Shown here: in pieces, positions 1 to 9,009 of the stretch
Layout of the letters: the number at the start of each line of letters is the position of its first letter
Numbering within the stretch: the stretch's first letter is position 1
Assembly (NCBI RefSeq): GCF_008312935.1
Contig: NZ_VSZO01000079.1
Span: 402,684-466,683, forward strand
Source of the DNA: Roseiconus lacunae
GTDB taxonomy: Bacteria > Planctomycetota > Planctomycetia > Pirellulales > Pirellulaceae
Length of the DNA: 64,000 nt
Direction of reading: 5' to 3'
Program-made: the position numbers and the translations under genes
Notes under the pieces: generated by a model
What the model was told of the DNA's origin: nothing
What the model saw: the letters and a program-made list of their open reading frames with translations, nothing else
The model's database searches: none

Positions 1-185
1 AACACCAAGTAAGCGGCAAAGAAGCTAAGCGCCAAAAGCACGATAAGGATCAGTGCGCCGGTGATCCCGCCGCTCAGAATGACATCCATGATCCCGGCCC
101 GTTCGACTTGGCTGCCGTCGTCTTGCCAAGCCATGACGGTCCAGGATGATTGGACAGCGTCGGCGAGTGCATTACCAAGGTTCAT
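1..185 (-). CDS. MotA/TolQ/ExbB-like proton channel protein, N-terminal fragment
   Basis: Reading the minus strand from an ATG at 185 gives about 61 residues that stay open to the window edge, so the gene is cut. After a polar stretch (about residues 1-34) comes GGITGALILIVLLALSFF, a single hydrophobic helix. A short polar N-terminus followed by GG and one long helix is how planctomycete MotA/TolQ/ExbB proteins begin; these are inner-membrane stators that couple proton flow to work across the envelope. That assignment is inference from a fragment. The frame is also open upstream of 185 to beyond 320, so a longer N-terminus from an alternative start is possible. It lies about 135 bases downstream of the GTPase gene and on the same strand, so it may belong to the kinase-GTPase operon. 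Confidence 0.5.
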   Translation of the reverse strand, partial: MNLGNALADAVQSSWTVMAWQDDGSQVERAGIMDVILSGGITGALILIVLLALSFFAAYLV

Positions 186-319
186 ATCGATCGAGAAGTT
201 GGCGGTGGGAAAGCAAGACAGGATTGGCCTTCGAAGAACGCCACCCGGGACAGATGCTCGAAGGAACCGCCCCGCGGCGAACGCCTCACGCACGCAGTCT
301 ATCGGATGTGGCGTTTGGG

Positions 320-2158
320 TTACATCCTACCGGCCGACATCAAAAACTCTGCGTCCGATAGCAGCGGCTCGTCCCAACGCAGACACAGCACACCCTCACG
401 TTGCAACGAGCGGATTGCTTCGTCATGCTGATCGCGAATTTGTTCAATCGCCGCGCCGGTGCGTTTCTTCGATTGCGCCGCCGAAATAGCAAACATGGCG
501 AAAATCGCGGTGGGCAGAATGGACAGCACCAAACTGGTCAATACCATCGCAAACTCCGGTTTCGGAAATCGTTCCATCACGTGTTCGTGCAGTTGCCCCG
601 TCGTCGCCAATGAATCAAAGCTGGCCGCGATGTACTCCTTGTAAAGCGCGACGAACGGGCCCGCCATCAAGGTCCAAAAGATCAACGTTCCGACCAAGGC
701 AAACGGTGTCGCCCAGCGGATCGCATTCTGTTCGATCGCGGCTTCAAAGATTGAATGCGAGCGTTCCTGCAACGCTTCGATCCCCGAGAGTGACGCGACC
801 TGTGCTTCGTTCGATCGGGTACTGCCGGGCATCGCCGAAGGCGTTTCTGAATCGGACGTTCGCAACAGCTCTAGCTCGTCACGGAACTGCCTTGCCAATG
901 GCCCGAGCCGGTCGCTAACGGCGGCGGAACTGCGGCGTTGCAGTCCGGTGCGAATCTCTTCGCTTGCGTTGCGGTCACCGGCAAGCATCTTGGTCGACGT
1001 GTAAATCGTACTGACCAGCGACGGCAGTGACCCCGACAACGACAGTAACAGCCGATCCCACGCCCCACTGGTCAGGTTGAGCACGCCGAGTACGGTGCGA
1101 AACGGAAACCAAATCGCTCCGATCGACGTTAGTAGCGAAAGACGCAAACGACTACGGACAGCGGCTGCTAACGGACCGTCGGCGCCGACAAGTGTCTGGG
1201 CGACTTGACCGGGAAGCTTCGTCGCTTCTTCGTTTAGCCGTTCGACCGCTCGGGTCAGACCCGGTAACTTTTCGGCCAACAGTCCGCTCAAGGCCGCTCG
1301 GAAGCGATTGTCGAGGGCTTCGAGTTTGACCGAACGGCGGCGGTCACTGTCGGGGTTGTTTTCCAGTTCTGCTTTGAGGCGTTTGACAAGTTCACCGGAG
1401 ACGCGGGCGCCCACCGTTGCTTCGGATTCCTCGGAAAGGAAAAAGTCGTCGCACAAAATCGGGCGCGCGATGACGCTTGTCGGTGCGACGGTTCGCAAGT
1501 TGGCGACAAACGCGTCGACATCCGCGCCGACCGCATCGTCACCGTCCGCGACGGCGTTGACCACCGGCAACACGATCGTACCTTCACTCGCGACGGCCAA
1601 GACCCCTGGTGTCTGACCTCGGATCTGGTCGCGGCGGACGACCAAGATAATCGCCGATGCGAGTGACAGTGCCCGTCGCGCAACGTCGACGACGGCCTTT
1701 CGATCGTCCGTCGCCCCCGGCGCATCGACCAGTAAATACGGTACACCGAAGGGTTCCATTTCGTCGGAAGATACCCGAACGTAGGTTTCAAAACGCGCGT
1801 CCAGATCGGCGGGCGGTTGTGGTCCGACCCAGACCAATTGTTCGGTAGTTTGGTCGAGGTTATTGCCGCTGCGGATCGAGTCTTTCATTGGTGAGTCACG
1901 AATCAACTGACGCACCAACCAGCTCTTGCCCTGCCCGGTCGCCCCGACAACTGCCAGCACCAATGATCCGGCGGCGCGATCCTGGGCAATCAGGTTCCTC
2001 GCCGAAACATGTTCATCGCACAGGGCGCGAACTTGTCGACCCGTTTCGCTATTTCCCAAAACCGTGGTCGCCGCGCGCCGAACTCGCCGCACAAAACTGT
2101 CGCTCTCGCCTTCAGGTTGCGAGGGGAGGACCTGTTGGTTCATTTCGATAGATTCCAT
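320..2158 (-). CDS. Membrane-associated dynamin-like GTPase (second of a pair)
   Basis: 612 residues. A P-loop GATGQGKS lies at about 72-79 and a G3 motif DAPG at about 145-148, followed by a stretch typical of P-loop GTPases (LASAIILVV). The centre is a long helical region with one weak hydrophobic patch (about 340-360). Near the C-terminus are two strong membrane helices (about 485-510 and 535-560) and then a basic tail. The plan of an N-terminal GTPase, a helical stalk and a membrane anchor resembles bacterial dynamin-like or YcjX/DUF697-type proteins; a specific family is not recognised. No clear NKxD G4 motif is visible. Starts at ATG 2158 or at the second ATG five codons later. It follows the 706-residue GTPase after 90 bases on the same strand, so co-transcription is likely. 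Function unknown; membrane remodelling or sensing is inference. Confidence 0.85.
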   Translation of the reverse strand: MESIEMNQQVLPSQPEGESDSFVRRVRRAATTVLGNSETGRQVRALCDEHVSARNLIAQDRAAGSLVLAVVGATGQGKSWLVRQLIRDSPMKDSIRSGNNLDQTTEQLVWVGPQPPADLDARFETYVRVSSDEMEPFGVPYLLVDAPGATDDRKAVVDVARRALSLASAIILVVRRDQIRGQTPGVLAVASEGTIVLPVVNAVADGDDAVGADVDAFVANLRTVAPTSVIARPILCDDFFLSEESEATVGARVSGELVKRLKAELENNPDSDRRRSVKLEALDNRFRAALSGLLAEKLPGLTRAVERLNEEATKLPGQVAQTLVGADGPLAAAVRSRLRLSLLTSIGAIWFPFRTVLGVLNLTSGAWDRLLLSLSGSLPSLVSTIYTSTKMLAGDRNASEEIRTGLQRRSSAAVSDRLGPLARQFRDELELLRTSDSETPSAMPGSTRSNEAQVASLSGIEALQERSHSIFEAAIEQNAIRWATPFALVGTLIFWTLMAGPFVALYKEYIAASFDSLATTGQLHEHVMERFPKPEFAMVLTSLVLSILPTAIFAMFAISAAQSKKRTGAAIEQIRDQHDEAIRSLQREGVLCLRWDEPLLSDAEFLMSAGRM

Positions 2159-2248
2159 GGACTGTTCGTCGAAAGTGCGGCCGTTGGAAGCATTGGGAAA
2201 AATGACTTGTTGAACTCCCGGCCGTCATCCGACGGCGGAAGTTGATCT

Positions 2249-4369
2249 CTATCGATCGCTTTCCGGCGGCATCAGTGCTGTGAGTTCGTTGATAAAGCTT
2301 TCGTTCAAGCGGTAAACGGGGAGCATCGGTTTCGATTCATCGATCGGTATCGGAGGAACGTTCGGCACCGGCAATCGATAGGATTGCGTTCCCAGTTTGA
2401 TCGTCGGCAGTGGATCCCCCGGATCAACCCCGAGGTGATAACCTAACAGGACGTAGAACATTGCCATCTGCTCGAGTGCCGCTTGGGTGGTCAAAATTTG
2501 CGCGTTTTTGCCGCCGGCCCAGTAAGCGGAAAAAGCGGTCAAGCCGGCGGCGGCTAACAACTCGACGATCGATGCATTCGCAATGACCGATGATCCAAAA
2601 TCAAATGGCAACATCAAGATACTGCCGAACGTCGCCAGCATTGCGGCAAGCGGCGTCAATCCGAACGCGAGTTTCTTATGCGCCGGGACATGCTCCCACA
2701 TCTCGGCGGCGACTTTGTTTAGTTGATCGCCGTCGAATTGGACTCGATCGTTTGCTTCGAACGAATACAGCACTTCATCGAGCGTCGACGTCCAGCGGAC
2801 TTGATCGATCGGGTCGTTCTGATCGCCGAACCAGTGAGGCAGTGTTAACGGGGCACCGAAACGGCGTAGCGATGTGTCCAAGTCATCGGTGGCGACTAGA
2901 TGACCGACCTTTTTCGCTTTGAATTTTTCTTTGATCGATTCGGCGTAGCTTTCGGCAATCGCAGTCGGCGCATATTGCGCGACCAAGTCGGTTGCCGCTT
3001 TGGCTTTCTTTTGGATAAACGTGTTGATACGAACGCCCAGTCGTGCGTACCAGGGAGCCGCCCTGCAAAATGCGTCGGCCAATTGCTGGACGATGCGTTT
3101 GGATTGGTGCATACGAACTTCGGTGACCGATCCCTTTCCGGACTGTTTGGTAAACAAGCTGAACGTTGTTTCCAAAAGCGTTTGTCTCGCTCGTTCGGTC
3201 AAGCTGGTCGACTGTCGACAATCTTCGCGGATCTTTGTCAGCGAGACATCCCAGATCGTTCTGTGCAGCGCAGCGACGCGACCACGCAGAAACCGTTCGA
3301 ACGATTCGGGGCTGTCGAGTTCCTCGGATAAACTCGACAACAAACGCCTACGGTCGATTTCCGCCGGTGGGTTTCGATCTGGATTCGGGTCAACGGAGTA
3401 GAACACCGGGAATGGATCTTCCTGAGGCTGTTCGATCGAGAAGACTTGATCTCCGTCGATGACCGTTTTGGGGATGTAGGGTTCGCTTTTTGGAATTTCG
3501 TAGTCGTAGGCCGCATAGATTCGCTCGACACCGAACTTGTCAGTTTGCGGAGCGAACGATTCGAGGATGTCTTCGGGCTCCTGGCCGGGACGGATTTTAT
3601 TGACGGCCAGCAACCGCGGGATGCCTGGCATCAAATCAGAGACGGTTTGCAGGATTTCACCCAGGGTGCGATCGCGCGCCATCCCCGGCGTCGACACGAT
3701 CATGAAGGCGCTACAAAACGTCGATGCCTTTCCAAGCAGTTCACGGCGTTGCTGTGGCGAACCAACTCCGAAGACTTCGTCCGACACGATATCGGGGCAA
3801 TCCAGCAGACCGATGCCAAGTTCGTCAAGTGCCGGATCGGTCGCGACCAAGGGCACGCCTAACGCATCGACGCCGCCGCTGCGGTTGTTGTATTGCCGGT
3901 GCGCTTCGTCGGGGTCCGCGGCAAGTAGCTCGGGGGTATGACCGACCGCGTTCCCAAAATCTTCCAGCAACAGCGACCAGAGTTCGGGTTCGTTGCGCCA
4001 TCGCTGAGGCATCCAGAGCACAAAGCGGTGGGTACCATGTCGGTTGGCGATCCCACGCAGAGTCCGCTCGCGGCCATGTGGACTAAGCAGGCTCGCGACC
4101 AAGCTGGTTTTGCCGCTGTTAAGCATTCCCGCGATCGCCAGCGTCGGATACTCGGCCAATTGGGCCCCGTGGTGGACTTGTCGGCCGAGCGAAACGAGGT
4201 CGTCGGACGAACCGGGAACGATTCGGCGCAGCGCCGTTAAAAAGCTTTCACGCCCCGGTTCAGGATACAAACGATCGACCGCGGCGCGCTGATCGTCGTC
4301 CTCCAGGAGGGCTTGTAGCAAGGGCCACTGAATCGTCGCGTTTTTCTTTTTACGTTTATAGCCAAACAT
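2249..4369 (-). CDS. Membrane-associated dynamin-like GTPase (first of a pair)
   Basis: 706 residues. The GTPase core is clear: P-loop GMLNSGKTS at about 81-89, G3 DCPD at about 190-193, and G4-like NKIR at about 257-260, where canonical NKxD has Arg in place of Asp. A long mainly helical region follows, with a hydrophobic hairpin at about 570-635 that looks like paired membrane segments, and a Pro-rich C-terminal tail. It shares the overall plan of the next gene (320-2158) but is not a simple duplicate: length and motifs differ. Bacterial dynamin-like proteins often come as unequal pairs, which is the closest analogy. The start lies only 7 bases after the stop of the kinase gene, so kinase and GTPase are almost certainly one operon. 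Confidence 0.87.
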   Translation of the reverse strand: MFGYKRKKKNATIQWPLLQALLEDDDQRAAVDRLYPEPGRESFLTALRRIVPGSSDDLVSLGRQVHHGAQLAEYPTLAIAGMLNSGKTSLVASLLSPHGRERTLRGIANRHGTHRFVLWMPQRWRNEPELWSLLLEDFGNAVGHTPELLAADPDEAHRQYNNRSGGVDALGVPLVATDPALDELGIGLLDCPDIVSDEVFGVGSPQQRRELLGKASTFCSAFMIVSTPGMARDRTLGEILQTVSDLMPGIPRLLAVNKIRPGQEPEDILESFAPQTDKFGVERIYAAYDYEIPKSEPYIPKTVIDGDQVFSIEQPQEDPFPVFYSVDPNPDRNPPAEIDRRRLLSSLSEELDSPESFERFLRGRVAALHRTIWDVSLTKIREDCRQSTSLTERARQTLLETTFSLFTKQSGKGSVTEVRMHQSKRIVQQLADAFCRAAPWYARLGVRINTFIQKKAKAATDLVAQYAPTAIAESYAESIKEKFKAKKVGHLVATDDLDTSLRRFGAPLTLPHWFGDQNDPIDQVRWTSTLDEVLYSFEANDRVQFDGDQLNKVAAEMWEHVPAHKKLAFGLTPLAAMLATFGSILMLPFDFGSSVIANASIVELLAAAGLTAFSAYWAGGKNAQILTTQAALEQMAMFYVLLGYHLGVDPGDPLPTIKLGTQSYRLPVPNVPPIPIDESKPMLPVYRLNESFINELTALMPPESDR

Positions 4370-4376
4370 GATTTGG

Positions 4377-6650
4377 TTAGCTGGCCGTGGTGTCCCCGGG
4401 AGCGGTTTGGGGAGATCTCAGTTCATTGACAGCCGTGTCGCCTCGGGTATCGCCTTCGCCGGCGGACTCCAAGATCGCTTCGAAGTCTTCGAGGTAGGGG
4501 CCATCGAAAATCTCACGCCACCATATCCCCGCATCCGCTTGTGTCCAATGGGGACTATCGGCACAAGCTAACAACAAGGACGCAAGTTCTTTCGCCGATT
4601 GTGGACGATCCTTGGGATCTTGCCGCAAACATCGTAACAAGACTTGCTGAAGGTCCTCCGGGAGTGGGCTACCGATTCTCGCGTCCGGCCGCTCGGGGGA
4701 TTCATGCAATTTTCGTACACAGACGTCGGCCGAATCACCGACGAACGGTGGTGTTCCGCACAGCAACGTGTACCCGACCGCACCGATTGAATAAATATCG
4801 CTCCAAACGCCTGCCGATGCCGCGTCACGGATCGATTCGGGCGACATGTACATCGGAGTTCCGGTCAGCGAATCGGTTCGCGTCAATTGCACCGATTCTT
4901 GGTCAAGTTGCTTCGCGAGTCCGAAGTCGACGACTTTGATTAAATCATGAATGCCGCTTCGAGAAGTCAGCAGTACGTTGGCTGGCTTGATGTCGCGATG
5001 GACCAGTCCGGCTTCATGGGCTTCCGATATCGAGCCACAGATCTGGACCAGCAAGTAGATCACGCGATCCGCCGGTTGGCGATCATAGAAATCGACGAGC
5101 TGCTCGAGCGAAATGCCATCGACGTATTCCATCACGTAGTAAAACGTGCCTTCGTCGGTCGCACCGATGTCGTAAATCTCGATCGTATTGGGGTGCATGA
5201 GGTTTGCACTTAGCCGTACCTCGCGGCGAAATCTCGTGAGCGATCGCTCAGTCGCATCCGCATTCTCAAGCACCTTGATCGCGACCGGGCGGTCAAGCAA
5301 TCGATGGGTGCCTAAATAGACCGTTCCCATCCCGCCGCGACCGATTCGCTGCGTCAACTCGTAAGGGCCAAGGTGTCGATCAAGTACGCGGGGGCTGTTT
5401 TTGTTGATACGAATCAAGCCAATCAGTGGTGGCCCGGCAAAGATCGCCATGATCCCCAAAGATGCCAGTATGGCCCCGCCCCATGTCAATCGATCGACCC
5501 AACGCATCGGCGAAAACGTTCTCTCCCACGAAACTTCCGCCGCGAGCCCGATGTCATAATTGTCGAGCCAATGCCACGCGCCGACCACGGGTCTGCCAAG
5601 GTAATTTCGATAGCCATCGAGATCTTGTCCGTATCCGCCTCGCGTCGCCGAATCTGCCATTCGAGTCAGCGGCCAACGTGTCGGCGATGAGTCCGGTGAT
5701 CGGCGGTCGCGAAGGTCGAAGCCAGGGTCCCGAAGCTGTATATGCATCGAACTCCTTTCGTCTTCGCTCAGCAATCCCGCCGTTCGCAACCAAGGTTCAT
5801 AGCGGCTTTCGGTTAACAACGTTCCCCGTCGATCAAAAGCATAGGCCTCGCCGCCTCCGCCAAACGATGAGTGCCGAAACAGTTGAGAGAATTCTTCGTC
5901 GGCATCGATGAAACAAACGACCGCGCCGATCGTTCGCAAGCCATCGCGGATGGGCACCAAAGGCATCACGAAGGACTCAGTATGGCTCGCCGCATTTGTG
6001 TCGGTCTGATCGGTAGAGGTACGATTCGAAGAGCGGGCGGAAGGCGACATCAGCACGGTCGGGTGGCCGTCGTTGAGTAGTTTGCGGCAATGTCGAGAGA
6101 TCGCAATCGATTCGCCAACAAAGTTCGGTTCGGTTGCGAACACCACTTGTCCGTCTTCGTTCAAAATCGCCCACTCAGACAAGAGTCGTCGCCCGACAGT
6201 GGCGGTGGATGAACTCATCGTTGCAGCGGGGAGGCCTTGCACGGTATCCGGAGCCGGCGCATCGAGCTGCGGGATCGTTTCAAAAGAGTCCGAGACGGCT
6301 CGTCGCACGCTGGGACCAGATGCCATTTGTACTGCGATCGCGATCTGTTGGCGAAGCCAAAGGTCTATGACCGCCCCGTTGGAACGCAGTGTGTCTTCCA
6401 GCGAATGACCGATCCCTTCACGGATCGCTTGTCGCGATAGAGCATTGACGCAGGCCAACGCCGCAATCATGCAGACCAACGCGAACGCCAACAATGTCCG
6501 GAGAGCTAACCCGGGATAGCTCCCGTCGAGTAAGGAACTGCCTAAGGAAGTTCGGTTTGATGTCCACACCGAACCATCACGCCAAGAAGCAGACAAGGAC
6601 TGCTGGTGCGTACGAATTTTATGTGGCGCGATCGGATCCGGTTCGGTCAT
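4377..6650 (-). CDS. Membrane Ser/Thr protein kinase with extracytoplasmic sensor domain
   Basis: About 757 residues from ATG 6650; a GTG at 6683 would add 11 residues and neither start has a good Shine-Dalgarno sequence. Numbering from the longer form, a membrane helix (about 60-82) is followed by a roughly 320-residue extracytoplasmic region of Cache/CHASE type, a second helix (about 402-425), then a Hanks kinase domain. It has the glycine loop GRGGMGTVY, catalytic Lys in VAIKV, the catalytic loop HRDIKPAN (about 562), DFGLAK, and GTPMYMSPE. No PASTA repeats are present and the kinase domain is C-terminal, the reverse of PknB. It should sense an external ligand and phosphorylate cytoplasmic Ser/Thr targets. 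The two GTPases encoded next are the obvious candidate substrates; that is inference from the 7-base spacing. Confidence 0.9.
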   Translation of the reverse strand: MTEPDPIAPHKIRTHQQSLSASWRDGSVWTSNRTSLGSSLLDGSYPGLALRTLLAFALVCMIAALACVNALSRQAIREGIGHSLEDTLRSNGAVIDLWLRQQIAIAVQMASGPSVRRAVSDSFETIPQLDAPAPDTVQGLPAATMSSSTATVGRRLLSEWAILNEDGQVVFATEPNFVGESIAISRHCRKLLNDGHPTVLMSPSARSSNRTSTDQTDTNAASHTESFVMPLVPIRDGLRTIGAVVCFIDADEEFSQLFRHSSFGGGGEAYAFDRRGTLLTESRYEPWLRTAGLLSEDERSSMHIQLRDPGFDLRDRRSPDSSPTRWPLTRMADSATRGGYGQDLDGYRNYLGRPVVGAWHWLDNYDIGLAAEVSWERTFSPMRWVDRLTWGGAILASLGIMAIFAGPPLIGLIRINKNSPRVLDRHLGPYELTQRIGRGGMGTVYLGTHRLLDRPVAIKVLENADATERSLTRFRREVRLSANLMHPNTIEIYDIGATDEGTFYYVMEYVDGISLEQLVDFYDRQPADRVIYLLVQICGSISEAHEAGLVHRDIKPANVLLTSRSGIHDLIKVVDFGLAKQLDQESVQLTRTDSLTGTPMYMSPESIRDAASAGVWSDIYSIGAVGYTLLCGTPPFVGDSADVCVRKLHESPERPDARIGSPLPEDLQQVLLRCLRQDPKDRPQSAKELASLLLACADSPHWTQADAGIWWREIFDGPYLEDFEAILESAGEGDTRGDTAVNELRSPQTAPGDTTAS

Positions 6651-6793
6651 ATAAACAGTATATCCGGTTATCCGCAGCGTCACTTCGTCGGTTAAGTGTC
6701 CACTTCAGCAGACAGATTAAATCGCAGAAAAATACGTCACTGAACGTTCGACATCACTCCTTTGAGGCAAATTGCCCCGTTTGGAACTTTGAG

Positions 6794-6805
6794 CGTCGAT
6801 CGACG
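6794..6805. promoter_or_regulatory. 12-bp perfect palindrome upstream of the sigma factor gene
   Basis: CGTCGATCGACG is a perfect palindrome 57 bases upstream of the sigma factor start, in the divergent gap between it and the kinase operon. It could be an operator, but the core CGATCG is very common in this genome, so chance is a real alternative. Confidence 0.25.
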
Positions 6806-6862
6806 TACTAAGAGGTGTGACCAACGATTACAGCAACTCACTTTAAGCCAAGGGGCAACACC

Positions 6863-8407
6863 ATGGTTATCTTGGCAGATAGCAACTTTGAATTACCGGT
6901 CGACACCCCCGTGACATCAAGGGGAGTAGTCGGTCGAAGCAATGATAGAGTAGAGCAGGACGATGCACGAGACGTAGCCATCGCTCGTGCGATTTCTGAA
7001 CAAACACGAACGCGGACGCGCCGCTCACGTCGCGCGGACCCACTGCGGCCGACGAGCGACCCCGGGATGCGCGGTAGCGAAAAATCTCGGAAGCGGTTCA
7101 CGATCGCAGCCGGTGACCCAATCGATTTGTACCTTGAGCAAATCGCGCAACGATCGCTTTTGACACAGGATCAAGAAATCGCAATTGCGATCAAGCTGGA
7201 CACCGCACGGCAAAAGTTTCGTCGCGAGATGCTTCGTGTCGCTTCGGTCGCCGACGCGGCGATCGAGCTTCTTGAAGACGTCTTGGTAGGCGACCGTCGT
7301 CCCGACCGCGAACTCGATTTCTGTGTTTCCGATCACGACGTCAAGGACTCCATCCTGGGACGATTGCCCGTCAACTTGCGAACGGTCCGAGCGCTCCGTG
7401 AAAAGCAACGGCGTTCCTTCGAGACACTTCGGCTCGGCAAGCTCGGTCGGCGCCAGCTCGAACGCCGCGCCGTTCAATTCGCCCGTGATCGCGAAAAAAT
7501 CGTCGACCTGATTGAGGAAATGCGGATCCGTATCGACTGGTTTGAGATCCAGTTCGAATCGGTCGCCCTGTGCAAGGGGCCGATGGTGCGGTCGCCCGCA
7601 GACGACAGTCAGTTCGACCTTCTGGCAGCCTTCGAGCAAGAGCTTCACGGAATTCGTAACCGGCTGCGAAAAATTCGTATGCAGCACCGACGCTATGTCG
7701 ACGCACGCGGGCACCTTACCGAAGCCAACTTACGATTGGTCGTCTCTGTTGCCAAAAAGCACCTCGGACGTGGAACCGGAATGTTGGATTTGATTCAGGA
7801 AGGAAACGTCGGATTGATGAAGGCAGTCGAAAAGTTTGACCATACCAAGGGATTTAAGTTTTCGACCTACGCGACGTGGTGGATCAGGCAAGCGATGTTC
7901 CGTTCGAGTTCTTCGCACGGGTATTCGATGACGATTCCGCAACACGCGATGCAGACTATGAAGACGATGCTCAGTGGCGTCGAAAGCCTCAAAAACGAAC
8001 TTGGTTATCGACCGAGTCGGGGCGAGGTTGCCGAGGCATTAAACATCAGCGAATCTCGTTTGCGGCATGCCGAAACATTGCTCGCCGGGACGCAGTCCGT
8101 CGTCCGAGATTCCGAAGACGACAACACGATGACGGCAATCGAAGACCCGAGTTCCCGTCCCGTCGACGAGTCAATGCACCGACAAGAAATGGCTCGGCAA
8201 CTTTCCGTGGTGCTGGACAAACTCAACGCACGTGAACGCCGCCTACTTCAGCTTCGATATGGCCTCGATGGCCAGTCGACTCATACGTTGAGTCAAATCG
8301 GTTCGGAATTTGGAATTGGGCGTGAACGTGTTCGACAAATCGAGAAGCGTGCGCTTGAGAAGATTCGTGACAGTCATTTGGTCGACGGGTTGATGGTCGA
8401 AAACTGA
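6863..8407 (+). CDS. RNA polymerase sigma-70 family factor, divergent group 1/2
   Basis: 514 residues. Order: a basic, variable N-terminus; region 1.2 ([17 protein letters not shown], about 85-101); a long non-conserved region (about 120-275); regions 2.1-2.4 ([46 protein letters not shown], about 290-345); region 3 (about 360-425); region 4 with a helix-turn-helix ([18 protein letters not shown], about 485-502). The protein directs RNA polymerase to promoters. It is not a typical RpoD: after WWIRQA the usual ITRAIADQ-type sequence is replaced by MFRSSSSHG, and the following RTIRIPVH by SMTIPQH. This suggests an alternative factor with changed -10 recognition. Start chosen at ATG 6863, with AGGGG at 6851-6855 as ribosome binding site. 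An intrinsic terminator follows at 8437. Confidence 0.95.
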   Translation: MVILADSNFELPVDTPVTSRGVVGRSNDRVEQDDARDVAIARAISEQTRTRTRRSRRADPLRPTSDPGMRGSEKSRKRFTIAAGDPIDLYLEQIAQRSLLTQDQEIAIAIKLDTARQKFRREMLRVASVADAAIELLEDVLVGDRRPDRELDFCVSDHDVKDSILGRLPVNLRTVRALREKQRRSFETLRLGKLGRRQLERRAVQFARDREKIVDLIEEMRIRIDWFEIQFESVALCKGPMVRSPADDSQFDLLAAFEQELHGIRNRLRKIRMQHRRYVDARGHLTEANLRLVVSVAKKHLGRGTGMLDLIQEGNVGLMKAVEKFDHTKGFKFSTYATWWIRQAMFRSSSSHGYSMTIPQHAMQTMKTMLSGVESLKNELGYRPSRGEVAEALNISESRLRHAETLLAGTQSVVRDSEDDNTMTAIEDPSSRPVDESMHRQEMARQLSVVLDKLNARERRLLQLRYGLDGQSTHTLSQIGSEFGIGRERVRQIEKRALEKIRDSHLVDGLMVEN

Positions 8408-8436
8408 TTTAGAAGCGGCAGGCTTTTTATCGTCAT

Positions 8437-8481
8437 AGCGAACGTGGTTTGGCATTATCCCCGATCACGTTCGCTTTTTTT
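8437..8481 (+). terminator. Intrinsic terminator after the sigma factor gene
   Basis: Perfect 10-bp stem AGCGAACGTG (8437-8446) with CACGTTCGCT (8466-8475), followed directly by a run of T to 8481. It begins 30 bases after the stop codon. Confidence 0.92.
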
Positions 8482-8779
8482 ATGCCTGCGTTGGGTTAAC
8501 TGTGCAGTTTGCGGCCGGCAGCGCGATGCCGCATCAATCTCCGTAAGGCGGATCGATCGACTTGGACCAGTGAATGGTTGAAGTTCAATTTTGGGTTTGT
8601 CTCAACGGCGTTCGCCACGGTTTCCATTGACGGTCGACTCCATTCAGCCACCTCCTCGTACAGCGATCGGGCGGGTGCTCGTAGCTGATATGCCGGAATA
8701 GAACGATTTGCCTTAATGGGGAACTAACTTCGCCGGTTAAAGATAGTCCGTCAGTGGAAGCCATCACATCTTCACGGGC

Positions 8780-8820
8780 CCTGGGGCAGTTTGCCCCGGC
8801 CTGGGGCAGAGCTCCCCCGG
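8780..8820. repeat. Tandem CCTGGGGCAG repeats forming adjacent hairpins
   Basis: CCTGGGGCAG occurs at 8780-8789 and again at 8800-8809. The first copy can form GGGGCA-gtt-TGCCCC (8783-8797), the second GGGG with CCCC across AGAGCT. Two small hairpins side by side about 190 bases upstream of the protease start suggest a regulatory leader or operator. Confidence 0.5.
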
Positions 8821-8877
8821 GAAACACATTCGAATCGCTTCAAACACCGTAAAACACCGCAAAAACCGGTTTGGCAC

Positions 8878-8923
8878 GTCGCTTGCTTTTCCTGGTTGCG
8901 ACCGAAATGCCATGGCAAGCGAC
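8878..8923. promoter_or_regulatory. 9-bp inverted repeat upstream of the DegP gene
   Basis: GTCGCTTGC (8878-8886) pairs exactly with GCAAGCGAC (8915-8923) over a 28-base spacer, 87 bases upstream of the protease start. It could be an operator or a leader stem-loop; function is not known. Confidence 0.35.
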
Positions 8924-9009
8924 TGCTTTTGCCAGGCTTCTCTTGCTGCCGCTCAAAGTCGACCGCGGTGGCTTCCATCAATGCAATCTCATCCTCCTTG
9001 GAGACTTCC

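Larger units (their letters stand above)
8482..9009. other. Gene-free gap with several hairpins upstream of the DegP gene
   Basis: I see no gene here; the open frame running into the protease from 8791 is low-quality sequence ahead of a clear signal peptide. The gap holds a half-copy of the dispersed palindrome (about 8602-8624, AACGGCGTTCGCCACGG), a pair of G/C hairpins (8780-8820) and a 9-bp inverted repeat (8878-8923), both listed separately. A promoter for the protease must lie here but I cannot pick one with confidence. Confidence 0.6.

Noticed and set aside
1..6650. The operon as a Zorya-type defence system
   Set aside because: Zorya needs ZorA and ZorB with ZorC/D or E. Only a fragment of a MotA-like protein is seen, no ZorB-like gene is visible, and GTPases are not part of Zorya.
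7025..7714. A 229-codon open frame on the minus strand
   Set aside because: It lies fully inside the sigma factor gene, antisense to conserved coding sequence; a shadow of high GC third positions.
8437..8481. The AGCGAACGTG hairpin as a copy of the dispersed palindrome
   Set aside because: It lacks the GGCGTTNGCC core and has a T run directly after, so it is a terminator.
8791..9009. Upstream extension of the DegP gene
   Set aside because: The added 73 residues are basic and unlike a protein, and ATG 9010 opens a signal peptide with GGAG upstream.
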